Source: CAVUQH01 sp963774445 (GTDB lineage Bacteria; Myxococcota_A; Polyangia; Haliangiales; Haliangiaceae). From it: a DNA stretch of 64,000 nucleotides. This document shows, in pieces, positions 8,724-15,569 of the stretch. The stretch spans positions 620,001-684,000 of the forward strand of contig CAVZFC010000010.1 in assembly GCA_963774445.1 (NCBI GenBank). Reading direction: 5' to 3'. Below the pieces are notes generated by a model. It worked only from the letters and a program-made list of their open reading frames with translations, made no database searches and had not been told where the DNA came from. The translations under genes and the position numbers were made by a program. Position 1 is the first letter of the stretch, and each line of letters begins with the position of its first letter.

Positions 8724-9728
8724 ATGATAATTGAAACTTATTCTTATCCCCGGGCGGCTGTTATCGGGAATCCTTCCGACGGTTACTTCGGGAAAACCAT
8801 CGCTTTCGTTTTCTCCAATTTTATTGCAAAAGTACAATTGTACCAAACACCGGAACTGGAAATTAAACCTCAGCATGTTGATTTAACCACCTATAAAAAT
8901 ATGGAAGAACTGGTAAACAACATTAGTTTTGCCGGTTATTACGGAGGAATGCGGTTAATTAAAGGCATGGTAAAAGTTTTTTATGAATATTGCCAGGCCA
9001 ACAAAATTAAACTTGCTTCAAAAAATTTCACCATTTCTTATCATTCAAATATACCATTAAGATTAGGACTTGCCGGTTCGAGTGCGATTTTAACCGCATG
9101 CCTAAAAGCTTTGTGTTTGTTTTACGAAATTTATATTGAACCAGCCATTTTTGCTAATCTTGTTCTTTCAGTAGAAAATAAAGAATTGGGTATTTCAGCC
9201 GGGTTGCAAGACCGTGTGGCGCAGGCTTTTGAAAAACCTGTTTTTATGAATTTCGATAAAAAAATCATGGAAAAGCAAGGTTATGGGAAATACGAAGTAT
9301 TAAAAAATGTGCATTTCCCAAATTTCTTTATTGCATACCGAAGAAACCTTTCGGAAGGAACTGAAATCGTTCATAATAATTTAAGGGCACGCTTTGAAAT
9401 AAAAGAATCCGTTGTATTGGATGCTATGAAACGGTGGGCACAAATTACCGAAGAATTTAAAGATGCGTTGAGCAAAGGAGATAAAACTGCTATGCACAAC
9501 CTGATCAATGAAAATTTTGATTTGAGAAGAAATTTAATACCAATTTCAAAAGGAAATATTGAAATGGTTGAACTGGCACGTTCGGTTGGGGCAAGCGCCA
9601 AATTTACAGGTTCAGGTGGTGCTGTTATCGGTACCTATTCCGATGAAATTATGTACAACAAATTGCAGGATTTAATGAGCAGCCACGAAATAGAAGTAAT
9701 AAAACCAAACATTATAAACAACATTTAA
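8724..9728 (+). CDS. GHMP kinase resembling glucuronokinase
   Basis: 334 residues with GHMP-kinase motifs: N-terminal ARxxxxGNPSDGYFGKTIAF-type block (here PRAAVIGNPSDGYFGKTIAF), the ATP loop IPLRLGLAGSSAILTACLKA (about residues 109-128), and the C-terminal AKFTGSGGAVIGTY. The GNPSD-Y-FGKT-type substrate loop resembles plant glucuronokinase, which phosphorylates glucuronate at C1, rather than galactokinase or mevalonate kinase. It is followed after one base by a nucleotide-sugar pyrophosphorylase, a natural next step from a sugar 1-phosphate. I infer a sugar-1-kinase feeding UDP-sugar synthesis; the actual sugar is unknown. No signal peptide. Confidence 0.75.
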   Translation: MIIETYSYPRAAVIGNPSDGYFGKTIAFVFSNFIAKVQLYQTPELEIKPQHVDLTTYKNMEELVNNISFAGYYGGMRLIKGMVKVFYEYCQANKIKLASKNFTISYHSNIPLRLGLAGSSAILTACLKALCLFYEIYIEPAIFANLVLSVENKELGISAGLQDRVAQAFEKPVFMNFDKKIMEKQGYGKYEVLKNVHFPNFFIAYRRNLSEGTEIVHNNLRARFEIKESVVLDAMKRWAQITEEFKDALSKGDKTAMHNLINENFDLRRNLIPISKGNIEMVELARSVGASAKFTGSGGAVIGTYSDEIMYNKLQDLMSSHEIEVIKPNIINNI

Positions 9729-9729
9729 A

Positions 9730-10599
9730 ATGATAAAAAAAGCAGTGATTCCTGCGGCTGGATACGGCACAAGATTTTTGCCGGCAACAAAATCGCAGCC
9801 CAAGGAAATGATACCGATTATAGACACACCTGTTATTCAACACGTTGTTGAAGAGGCTGTTGAAAGTGGAATTACAGATATTTTAATGATTATCGGGAAA
9901 GGGAAACGTGCCATTGAAGAACATTTCGACAGAAGTCCTGTTCTTGAAGAATCACTCCTCAAAAAACAAGACCTTAAAACGCTCGATAAAATTCGCTCCA
10001 TTTCAAACATGGCAAACATTCATTTTGTATGGCAAAAGGAAATGAATGGTTTGGGCGATGCCATTTTACATGCACGATATCATGTAAACAATGAGCCATT
10101 TGTTATTCTTTTAGGAGACACACTTGTGAAAAGCGAAGATGGCCCGGTAACAAGGCAATTAATGGATGTTTATGAGAAATATAAAAGTTCGGTAATTGCG
10201 CTTGAAGAAGTAAAACCCGAAATGGTGCACCGGTATGGAATAATCGACGGAAAACCAATTTCAGGAAATGTTTACAAAGCTACCGACTGGATTGAAAAAC
10301 CCGATCCTGAAGACGCGCCATCAAATCTTGCCATTGCAGGCCGCTATATTTTTACTCCCGAAATTTTTGATTTCCTTGAGAAAACAAAACCGGGGAAAAA
10401 CAACGAAATTCAATTGACAGATGCCATGCGAGAGATGGTAAAAACAAATGACATGTACGGGTTGCGATTTAAGGGAAAACGATATGACATTGGCAATAAA
10501 ATGGGCTTTCTAAAAACAAATATTGAATTTGCATTGGAAGATCCTGAAATTGGCGAATCGCTAAAAATCTGGCTTAAAAAGTTTGCGGCAGATTTGTAA
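9730..10599 (+). CDS. galU: UTP-glucose-1-phosphate uridylyltransferase (GalU type)
   Basis: Makes UDP-glucose from UTP and glucose 1-phosphate; cytoplasmic. 289 residues, typical for GalU. The nucleotide-binding loop is IPAAGYGTRFLPATKSQPKE, followed by VIQHVVEEAVESGI, LGDTLV, and YRYGIIDG/DWIEKP-type blocks (here RYGIIDG and ATDWIEKPDPEDAP); the sugar-binding region KGKRYDIGNKMGFLKTN is near the C-terminus. The start lies one base after the kinase stop, so the two are tightly coupled. That coupling raises the possibility that this copy acts on the kinase product (for example a uronic acid or galactose 1-phosphate) rather than only on glucose 1-phosphate. This is inference. Confidence 0.92.
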   Translation: MIKKAVIPAAGYGTRFLPATKSQPKEMIPIIDTPVIQHVVEEAVESGITDILMIIGKGKRAIEEHFDRSPVLEESLLKKQDLKTLDKIRSISNMANIHFVWQKEMNGLGDAILHARYHVNNEPFVILLGDTLVKSEDGPVTRQLMDVYEKYKSSVIALEEVKPEMVHRYGIIDGKPISGNVYKATDWIEKPDPEDAPSNLAIAGRYIFTPEIFDFLEKTKPGKNNEIQLTDAMREMVKTNDMYGLRFKGKRYDIGNKMGFLKTNIEFALEDPEIGESLKIWLKKFAADL

Positions 10600-10644
10600 T
10601 TTCAAAATTATTTCAAAGAAATTAATCTATATTGTACAAAGAAT

Positions 10645-10675
10645 TTAGACACTGTCTGATTTTTTGATAATTTTG
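10645..10675 (+). promoter_or_regulatory. Probable ssrA promoter
   Basis: TTAG (10645-10648, one mismatch to TTTG), a 19-nt spacer and TAATTTTG (10668-10675, a full match to TAnnTTTG) fit the Bacteroidota promoter pattern. It lies about 33 bases before the mature tmRNA 5' end. Confidence 0.6.
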
Positions 10676-10707
10676 CAATCCTGTCTTAAATAAGACAGGA
10701 TACTACC

Positions 10708-11101
10708 GGGGCTGATTGGTTTTGACAGCGGGTAGAAGAGGTAAGTAAGCATGCAGGGTTTTGGTTGTTGACCCTATAAAAATAATGATCAAAACCATAA
10801 TTGGCGAAAATAATTACGCTCTTGCTGCGTAACCGAATCAAGTAGGTTACCTTCATTCCGGCACAAGGTGCCGGAACGAGACATCGCCCGGATGTTATGC
10901 TTTGAAACGGTCCGAACCGGCGGTGCAAGTAAATCGAAGCTAGTGGAAATGAGTCTCTGGCATTTCTGCGAAATTAAAAGAGATAAGGTAAACATTGGTG
11001 GCCCTGATCCGGTGTTTATTCGAAAAACAAATCTGGGGATAAGCATGTAGAAAGCTTATTGCTTCCTCGTTTGGACGCGGGTTCGAATCCCGCCAGCTCC
11101 A
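10708..11101 (+). ncRNA. ssrA: Transfer-messenger RNA (tmRNA)
   Basis: Rescues stalled ribosomes and tags unfinished proteins. The 5' end GGGGCTGATTGGTTTTGACA and the 3' end GGACGCGGGTTCGAATCCCG...CAGCTCCA form the tRNA-Ala-like half; GGGGCTG pairs with CAGCTCC, including one G-U pair. The internal tag frame at 10803-10832 reads GENNYALAA then TAA, a Bacteroidota-type tag ending in the protease signal ALAA. The 3' CCA is not fully encoded: after the discriminator A the sequence is CTT. About 394 nt, normal size. Confidence 0.97.
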
Positions 11102-11108
11102 CTTTCAC

Positions 11109-11212
11109 CCTACGAAGCTTTAGCGAAGTAGGACTTTATCTTACGCACGAGCTACAGATAAGAACTCGCCCATTCGCTAAAACTTCTCCGGGTTTCAGTG
11201 GACGCAGTCCAC
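11109..11212 (+). repeat. Imperfect hairpins between tmRNA and GIY-YIG gene
   Basis: Two inverted repeats lie in the 134-base gap. The first, at 11109-11132, has CCTAC and GTAGG arms with an imperfect middle; the second, GTGGACGCAGTCCAC at 11198-11212, is a perfect 6-bp stem. Similar short palindromes often precede small GIY-YIG genes, but their role here is unknown. Confidence 0.4.
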
Positions 11213-11235
11213 AACAACAAATAAAACAACTAATT

Positions 11236-11472
11236 ATGCATTACGTTTACATCCTCAAATGCGCTGACAATTCCTTTTACACAGGTTGTACAAATAATTT
11301 GGAAAATCGACTTGAAAGTCACAACTACAAGCAAGTCCACTACACAAAAGACAAGTTACCTTTAGATTTAGTTACCTATATTGCGTTCTCTGACAAACAC
11401 AAAGCCTACAATTTTGAGAGATATTTGAAGTCGGGTTCTGGAATTGCTTTTCGGAATAAGCGGCTGGTTTGA
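11236..11472 (+). CDS. Small GIY-YIG nuclease-domain protein
   Basis: 78 residues starting MHYVYILKCADNSFYTGCTN, a minimal GIY-YIG domain of the UPF0213/YhbQ-like type: the catalytic YVY...YTG motif, then an NLENRLESHN helix with the conserved Arg, and ending SGSGIAFRNKRLV. I chose the ATG at 11236 because the domain starts at once; in-frame sequence upstream belongs to the tmRNA 3' end. It lies 134 bases after tmRNA. Its last ~16 codons are nearly repeated at 15072-15119, where the rest of a second copy is gone. Function of these stand-alone proteins is not settled; nuclease activity is assumed from the fold. Confidence 0.88.
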   Translation: MHYVYILKCADNSFYTGCTNNLENRLESHNYKQVHYTKDKLPLDLVTYIAFSDKHKAYNFERYLKSGSGIAFRNKRLV

Positions 11473-11504
11473 TTTTTTCAAAACCAATTAAAACAATTCA
11501 TAGA

Positions 11505-12974
11505 TTAGGATTCGAAATACACATTCCCATCCTCCAAAGCTTTTCTGAGACGTTGATAAGGTAATTGCCGGCTGGTATAATTTCCAAGTGCACACAGTGC
11601 AGCAGCCGTTCCGCTGGCCTGCCCCTGCCCCATGCAACTTACAGTGTTCCTTGTGGACATGTGCGCGTTATGGTCAGAAGTGATCATCATTCCCGACACA
11701 TAAAGATTGTCGATTCCCTTTACACAAAGTGCACGGTAAGGTATTCCGTAACTTCCCCCATTTTTTATTTTCCAATGAGGGGCCATGTCGTGGAAACCAT
11801 ATACAAAAACATCGTCATCGAAATGGACGCCTTCTATTACGTCTCTGTGTGCAATATCATAATCACAGGTAATTAATCTTCCCCTTCGAATTACCAGCGA
11901 AGGAGCTGTTCTTGTAATAAAAGCCTTTTCAAATCCGGGTATATATTCGCGGAGCAATTCCACACCTTTTTTCATTCGTTTGCGAAGCTCCAGTTCTGTT
12001 TTGGCAACAACATCCCGGTTGGTTGGACTGACCGGTAATTTCAAATTAATTTTAATAAACATCAGGTAGTTATCATGAGTTGTGGTGGAAATAGCTGACA
12101 GCCCGATTTTCTGTGCCTCTTTTCGGAATTCTTCAGGATAACCGGTGGCCCCTTCCCCACCAATACGGACAATTTTTCCCGGTTCACCACTGCGCATACC
12201 ATAAGCCAACTGGTTAACGGCATCCCTGTCGGCTAAAAATTGATAATATCTTTCAATATCAACATTCCCCAGCCCCATGCTGTTTGCCACTGACTGGTCG
12301 TTAGGCTCTGTATATTCCGCCCCTGCATGAGCGGCCAAATCAGCATATCCGGTGCAATCAACAAACGATTTGGCAAATATCACTTCACGTCCGGAGCGAC
12401 TTTCCATAATTACCCCTTTCAGGCGACTTCCATCCACTACAGCCCCGGCAAGCAAAGTGTTTACACACACATAAACACCTGCTTCATCCAGCATTTCATG
12501 AGCATTGAGTTTATATAACTCTGTATCAATGGCTGTGCATACAGAATCGTAATCATAAAATTTCACCATTTCAGAATGTCCGGTAGCACCACCCATCGCT
12601 GTTAAGCGATCAACCATCTCTGCAGGAATTCCGCGCACAAGCTGTCTTTTTTCAACACCGGGAAATGCCTTCCACAAATTATAAAAGCTATGCAAAGCTG
12701 TTCCCCCTTCAACTGCCACTCCTCCAACATATCCCTTATTTTCAACTAGCACCGTTCTTGCCCCGTTCCGTGCCGCAGCAATTGCCGCAATCACACCTGC
12801 AGTACCTCCACCTGCAACAACGACATCAAATTCCCGGGCGGGAAGTTTTTTTGCTTCTTCATTATAAAACCCCGGTTCGGGAACTTCATTTAATTCCTTT
12901 TCTAAAACTGATTTTCCTGCTAAAAGTCCTATACCCAGGGCTCCGCTTGTTTTGTAAAAATCTCTCCGGTTCAT
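11505..12974 (-). CDS. FAD-dependent oxidoreductase with Tat-type signal
   Basis: 489 residues. The N-terminus MNRRDFYKTSGALGIGLLAG is a twin-arginine export signal (RRDF then a hydrophobic stretch), so the protein is probably exported folded with FAD bound. The FAD site follows: FDVVVAGGGTAGVIAAIAAA and a charged end ARTVLVENKGYVGG. The body matches the FAD_oxidored family (DFCTGYADLAAHAGAEY-like block, here VDCTGYADLAAHAGAEYTEP) and ends with DNLYVSGMMITSDHNAHMST and a glycine-rich MGQGQASGTAAALCAL. Substrate unknown; relatives include proteins linked to carbohydrate degradation. It is convergent with the GIY-YIG gene and stands alone. Confidence 0.87.
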   Translation of the reverse strand: MNRRDFYKTSGALGIGLLAGKSVLEKELNEVPEPGFYNEEAKKLPAREFDVVVAGGGTAGVIAAIAAARNGARTVLVENKGYVGGVAVEGGTALHSFYNLWKAFPGVEKRQLVRGIPAEMVDRLTAMGGATGHSEMVKFYDYDSVCTAIDTELYKLNAHEMLDEAGVYVCVNTLLAGAVVDGSRLKGVIMESRSGREVIFAKSFVDCTGYADLAAHAGAEYTEPNDQSVANSMGLGNVDIERYYQFLADRDAVNQLAYGMRSGEPGKIVRIGGEGATGYPEEFRKEAQKIGLSAISTTTHDNYLMFIKINLKLPVSPTNRDVVAKTELELRKRMKKGVELLREYIPGFEKAFITRTAPSLVIRRGRLITCDYDIAHRDVIEGVHFDDDVFVYGFHDMAPHWKIKNGGSYGIPYRALCVKGIDNLYVSGMMITSDHNAHMSTRNTVSCMGQGQASGTAAALCALGNYTSRQLPYQRLRKALEDGNVYFES

Positions 12975-13136
12975 ACTGGTTTAGTTTACGATTTTGGTTT
13001 ATTTACACAATGTGTTCAAAGCAAAATTAACAATTTATACATCCAATCATATAATTATTTCTCCATGTTTTGGAATTCAACCCTCGATTCACTTAACATA
13101 ATATTTAAAACCAATTTACCCGCTATAAATTAAATC

Positions 13137-13545
13137 TCATAAAGACTCCAGACACACCTGTTCAATTTCCTTTATCTCATCATCAGTTAATTCTGCAAAT
13201 TCCTTTGTTCGCGCTCTTTTTGAAAGTGTTCCGTTATTCTGTTCCAAAAAACGTACTAATGTGGCAACCAGTTTATCGGGCATTTCATATTTATCATCAA
13301 TAAATCTTTTAAACTCATCGTATCTGAGGGATATTATAATTAGTTGTTCTCTCCCACTCTATAAATTCCATATCGGGATGAGAATAGCTTTCCAAAACAA
13401 TCAGGTATTCATTAATCCTATCCGGAAATGAAGCTGAAAACAGGAAAAATAATCCCTTGTTGTGTAAGAACAGTTTTTGCCAGAAAATAATGCACAAGAT
13501 TCCGGTGAACCTAAAAAACAACGAACCGTTATAACATAACAAGGA
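13137..13545 (-). pseudogene. Decayed Fic-family gene, C-terminal half with internal deletion
   Basis: Minus-strand sequence gives, in shifting frames, pieces of a Fic-family (AMP-transferase fold) protein. First HRNLVHYFLAKTVLTQQGII, which matches the helix after the Fic HPFxDGNGR motif, then FSASFPDRINEYLIVLESYS and HPDMEFIEWERTTNYN in another frame, then YDEFKRFIDDKYEMPDKLVA and TLVRFLEQNNGTLSKRARTK, ending at a TGA at 13137. Between the second and third blocks about 45 residues usual in the family are missing and the frame changes. The Fic motif itself is scrambled near 13510-13530. At least two frame changes plus a deletion make this a true relic, not a sequencing error. Family assignment is from memory of conserved blocks. 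Confidence 0.75.
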
Positions 13546-13546
13546 A

Positions 13547-13570
13547 ATGAATTCCGAAAACAGAATTCAT
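13547..13570. repeat. Hairpin element ATGAATTC...GAATTCAT
   Basis: Inverted repeat with 8-bp arms ATGAATTC and GAATTCAT around CGAAAACA. A near-identical element occurs at 24275-24296. It lies just before the VOC gene and after the Fic remnant; role unknown. Confidence 0.4.
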
Positions 13571-13591
13571 ACCTCGAAAAACAAATTAACA

Positions 13592-13951
13592 ATGCGAAGA
13601 ATTGTTCCCAATATATTTTCAAACGACCTCGGGAAAAGCAAGCAGTTTTATACTGCGTTTTTGGGGATGCAACTGGCAATGGAAATGGATTGGATTTTAA
13701 CTTTCAGTTCAAAAGAAAATTCAACCGCGCAAATCTCAATTCTGCAGCATCAGGAAAAGAATCCTGTAGATAATTCGTCGGTATTTATATCCATTGAGGT
13801 TTCAGATATTGACAGTTTGTACGAAAAAGCCATGGAACAAAAAATAGAAATTGTATATCCGATTACGAATGAAAACTGGGGAGTTAGAAGGTTTTTTGTT
13901 AAAGACCCCAATGGTGTAACAATTAATTTGTTAACGCATTTGGAATGTTAA
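13592..13951 (+). CDS. VOC (glyoxalase/bleomycin-resistance) family protein
   Basis: 119 residues, one vicinal-oxygen-chelate module pair: MRRIVPNIFSNDLGKSKQFY and TAFLGMQLAMEM in the first half, VSDIDSLYEKAMEQKIEIVY and RFFVKDPNGVTINLLTH in the second. The last block has the usual F-V-K-DPNG-x-x-I/N pattern. I start at the ATG at 13592, since the fold begins there; an ATG at 13547 would add 15 residues encoded by the hairpin repeat. Substrate cannot be told; such proteins include glyoxalases, dioxygenases and binding proteins. It sits between relics of Fic and GIY-YIG genes. Confidence 0.85.
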   Translation: MRRIVPNIFSNDLGKSKQFYTAFLGMQLAMEMDWILTFSSKENSTAQISILQHQEKNPVDNSSVFISIEVSDIDSLYEKAMEQKIEIVYPITNENWGVRRFFVKDPNGVTINLLTHLEC

Positions 13952-14059
13952 CAAAAACGAATTCAGGCTTTGCAAAGTGTGGTTTATTAAGTTGCTGAAA
14001 TAGCTGCCTTTTGTGAAATATAACATGATATTGAAGAAGTACGAAACCAATGGTTGATT

Positions 14060-15004
14060 ATGTTGCATGAAAAAATTTTGAATAAAGAAACCGGATTGTT
14101 GCTATACGGAATAACACCGCCAAAGGAGAATACTGACAAGGAAAAAATTAAAAACATTGCCGATAAACAAATTGCCCGGATAAAAAACATTGAAATTGAT
14201 GGATTGGTTCTGTATGATATCCAGGATGAATCGTCAAGAACAAATGCACCACGGCCATTTCCATTTATGCCAACTTTATCGCCCGATTTTTACTGCGAGA
14301 ACTATTTGCATGAGTTAAAAGTTCCAAAAATCATCTATAAATGTGTCGGGAATTATTCGTCAGATGAATTTAAAAACTGGTTAACAAATGCAGGTAAAAA
14401 AACAGAATGCTCGGTTTTTGTAGGCTCTCCGTCAAAAAAACAAACTCCGGGGCTGTCTCTAAACGAAGCTTACAAAATCAAACACGAAGTTCATCCATCG
14501 CTGCTTTTAGGTGGGGTTGTAATACCTGAAAGACACCATAAAAAGGGAGACGAACATTTTCGCCTTTTTAATAAGATAAACAACGGATGCAGTTTTTTTA
14601 TATCTCAGTGCATTTATAACATCAATAATGCAAAAGATTTTCTTTCTGATTACTATTATCTGTCGGCAGAGAGAAATACCAATCTGGCGCCAATTATTTT
14701 TACATTAACACCTTGCGGCTCTTTAAAAACCCTTGATTTTATGCAATGGTTAGGGATTGAAATTCCGAAATGGCTGAACAATGATTTAAACAATACAAAC
14801 GATATTTTATTCGATTCAATGAATGTTTGTAAATCGATTGCTGAAGAGTTGTTGGATTACAGCAGGTCAAAAAATATCCCTGTTGGCTTTAACATTGAAA
14901 GTGTGTCCATCAGAAAAGATGAAATTGAAGCTTCAATTGAGTTGTTAAAAGAGGTAAAAGAAATGATGCGTAAATCTGTAGCGCCGATACACTATTCTGC
15001 CTGA
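14060..15004 (+). CDS. Methylenetetrahydrofolate reductase-like protein
   Basis: 314 residues resembling the FAD/TIM-barrel fold of MTHFR: GLLLYGITPPKENTDKEKI at the N-terminus (the strand holding the catalytic Glu in true MTHFR), GLVLYDIQDESSRTN, FVGSPSKKQTPGLSLNEAY, LLLGGVVIPERHHKKGDEHF, and CSFFISQCIYNINNAKDFLS, the counterpart of the FITQ block. It lacks overall length and several canonical MetF residues, so it may be a paralogue with another substrate. ATG at 14060 is preferred; an in-frame TTG at 14054 is also possible. Its partner genes are not evident: the VOC gene is 108 bases upstream, and no methionine-synthesis gene is nearby. Confidence 0.72.
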   Translation: MLHEKILNKETGLLLYGITPPKENTDKEKIKNIADKQIARIKNIEIDGLVLYDIQDESSRTNAPRPFPFMPTLSPDFYCENYLHELKVPKIIYKCVGNYSSDEFKNWLTNAGKKTECSVFVGSPSKKQTPGLSLNEAYKIKHEVHPSLLLGGVVIPERHHKKGDEHFRLFNKINNGCSFFISQCIYNINNAKDFLSDYYYLSAERNTNLAPIIFTLTPCGSLKTLDFMQWLGIEIPKWLNNDLNNTNDILFDSMNVCKSIAEELLDYSRSKNIPVGFNIESVSIRKDEIEASIELLKEVKEMMRKSVAPIHYSA

Positions 15005-15058
15005 ATATAGAAAGCCATTTTCCTGAAACCGCCATTTGACTAACGATAAATAAAAAAA

Positions 15059-15119
15059 ATTGAAAATAAATTTGAAATCTGTTTCGGGAATTGCTTTTCG
15101 GAATAAGCGGTTGCTTTGA
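15059..15119 (+). pseudogene. 3' remnant of a second GIY-YIG gene
   Basis: The last 16 codons of a GIY-YIG gene survive at 15072-15119: LKSVSGIAFRNKRLL then TGA, against LKSGSGIAFRNKRLV in the intact copy at 11236-11472. A weaker match extends back to 15059 (aattgaaaataaat against aattttgagagat). Nothing of the catalytic part is visible upstream. Confidence 0.75.
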
Positions 15120-15158
15120 ATCTTCTTTACATTAATTCTGCTCCTTAGACAATAATCT

Positions 15159-15231
15159 TCACCCCTCAAAAACCTCCCCAAATACTTTTTCAATTTCGGT
15201 CATCTCTTCATCCGTTAATTTCCCGGAAAGA
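15159..15231 (-). pseudogene. 3' remnant of a second Fic-family gene
   Basis: Minus-strand codons ending at TGA 15159 read SGKLTDEEMTEIEKVFGEVF then EG, matching the Fic-family C-terminal end (compare AELTDDEIKEIEQV in the remnant at 13137-13545). The rest of the gene is absent and replaced by an array of short repeats. It is convergent with the GIY-YIG remnant 40 bases away. Confidence 0.6.
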
Positions 15232-15243
15232 AATTATTTTTTT

Positions 15244-15365
15244 TTGAAATACAGTTATTATTTATCATTTTTTACGAAAAATAGTTATTTCAAATTTATG
15301 CGAAAAATAGTTACAAGCCACGAAAAACGATTATTTTAACGCATTAAACACGAAAAATAATTATA
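15244..15365. repeat. Iterated 16-bp motif (ACGAAAAATAGTTATT)
   Basis: Five copies in the same orientation start at about 15244 (degenerate), 15274, 15300, 15320 and 15350, at spacings of 30, 26, 20 and 30 bases. The core is (A/G)CGAAAAATAGTTA, with variants CGAAAAACGATTATT and CGAAAAATAATTATA. The array lies directly upstream of the Fic 3' remnant on that gene's strand, where a promoter would have been if the gene body were deleted. A set of operator sites is one reading; the spacing is too irregular for CRISPR and the units are too short. Confidence 0.6.
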
Positions 15366-15569
15366 TAGGATGATATGATTGATTTAAGGAATTAAATCGG
15401 CTAATGAAATACAAAACATTCCGTTTTGGTGCGGAAGTTACTTGACTTAAATTATTTTAAAGATCAAGCCTTCGAAGGTTACAGAGAAACAGTAATTTAA
15501 GTAGATTTTAAATGTCTGGACAATAAGCAATTCAGCTTCAAACATATTTAAATCTGATTTACTGAACCA
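15366..15569. other. Intergenic, no gene seen
   Basis: AT-rich. A weak inverted repeat TTCCG...CGGAA occurs near 15419-15436. No open frame, tRNA or clear terminator for fumC was found. Confidence 0.5.

Noticed and set aside
10686..11046. Open frames across the tmRNA gene
   Set aside because: They overlap a certain tmRNA on both strands; only the GENNYALAA tag frame is real.
15244..15365. CRISPR array
   Set aside because: Units are ~16 bp, spacing varies from 20 to 30 bases, there are no regular spacers and no cas genes.
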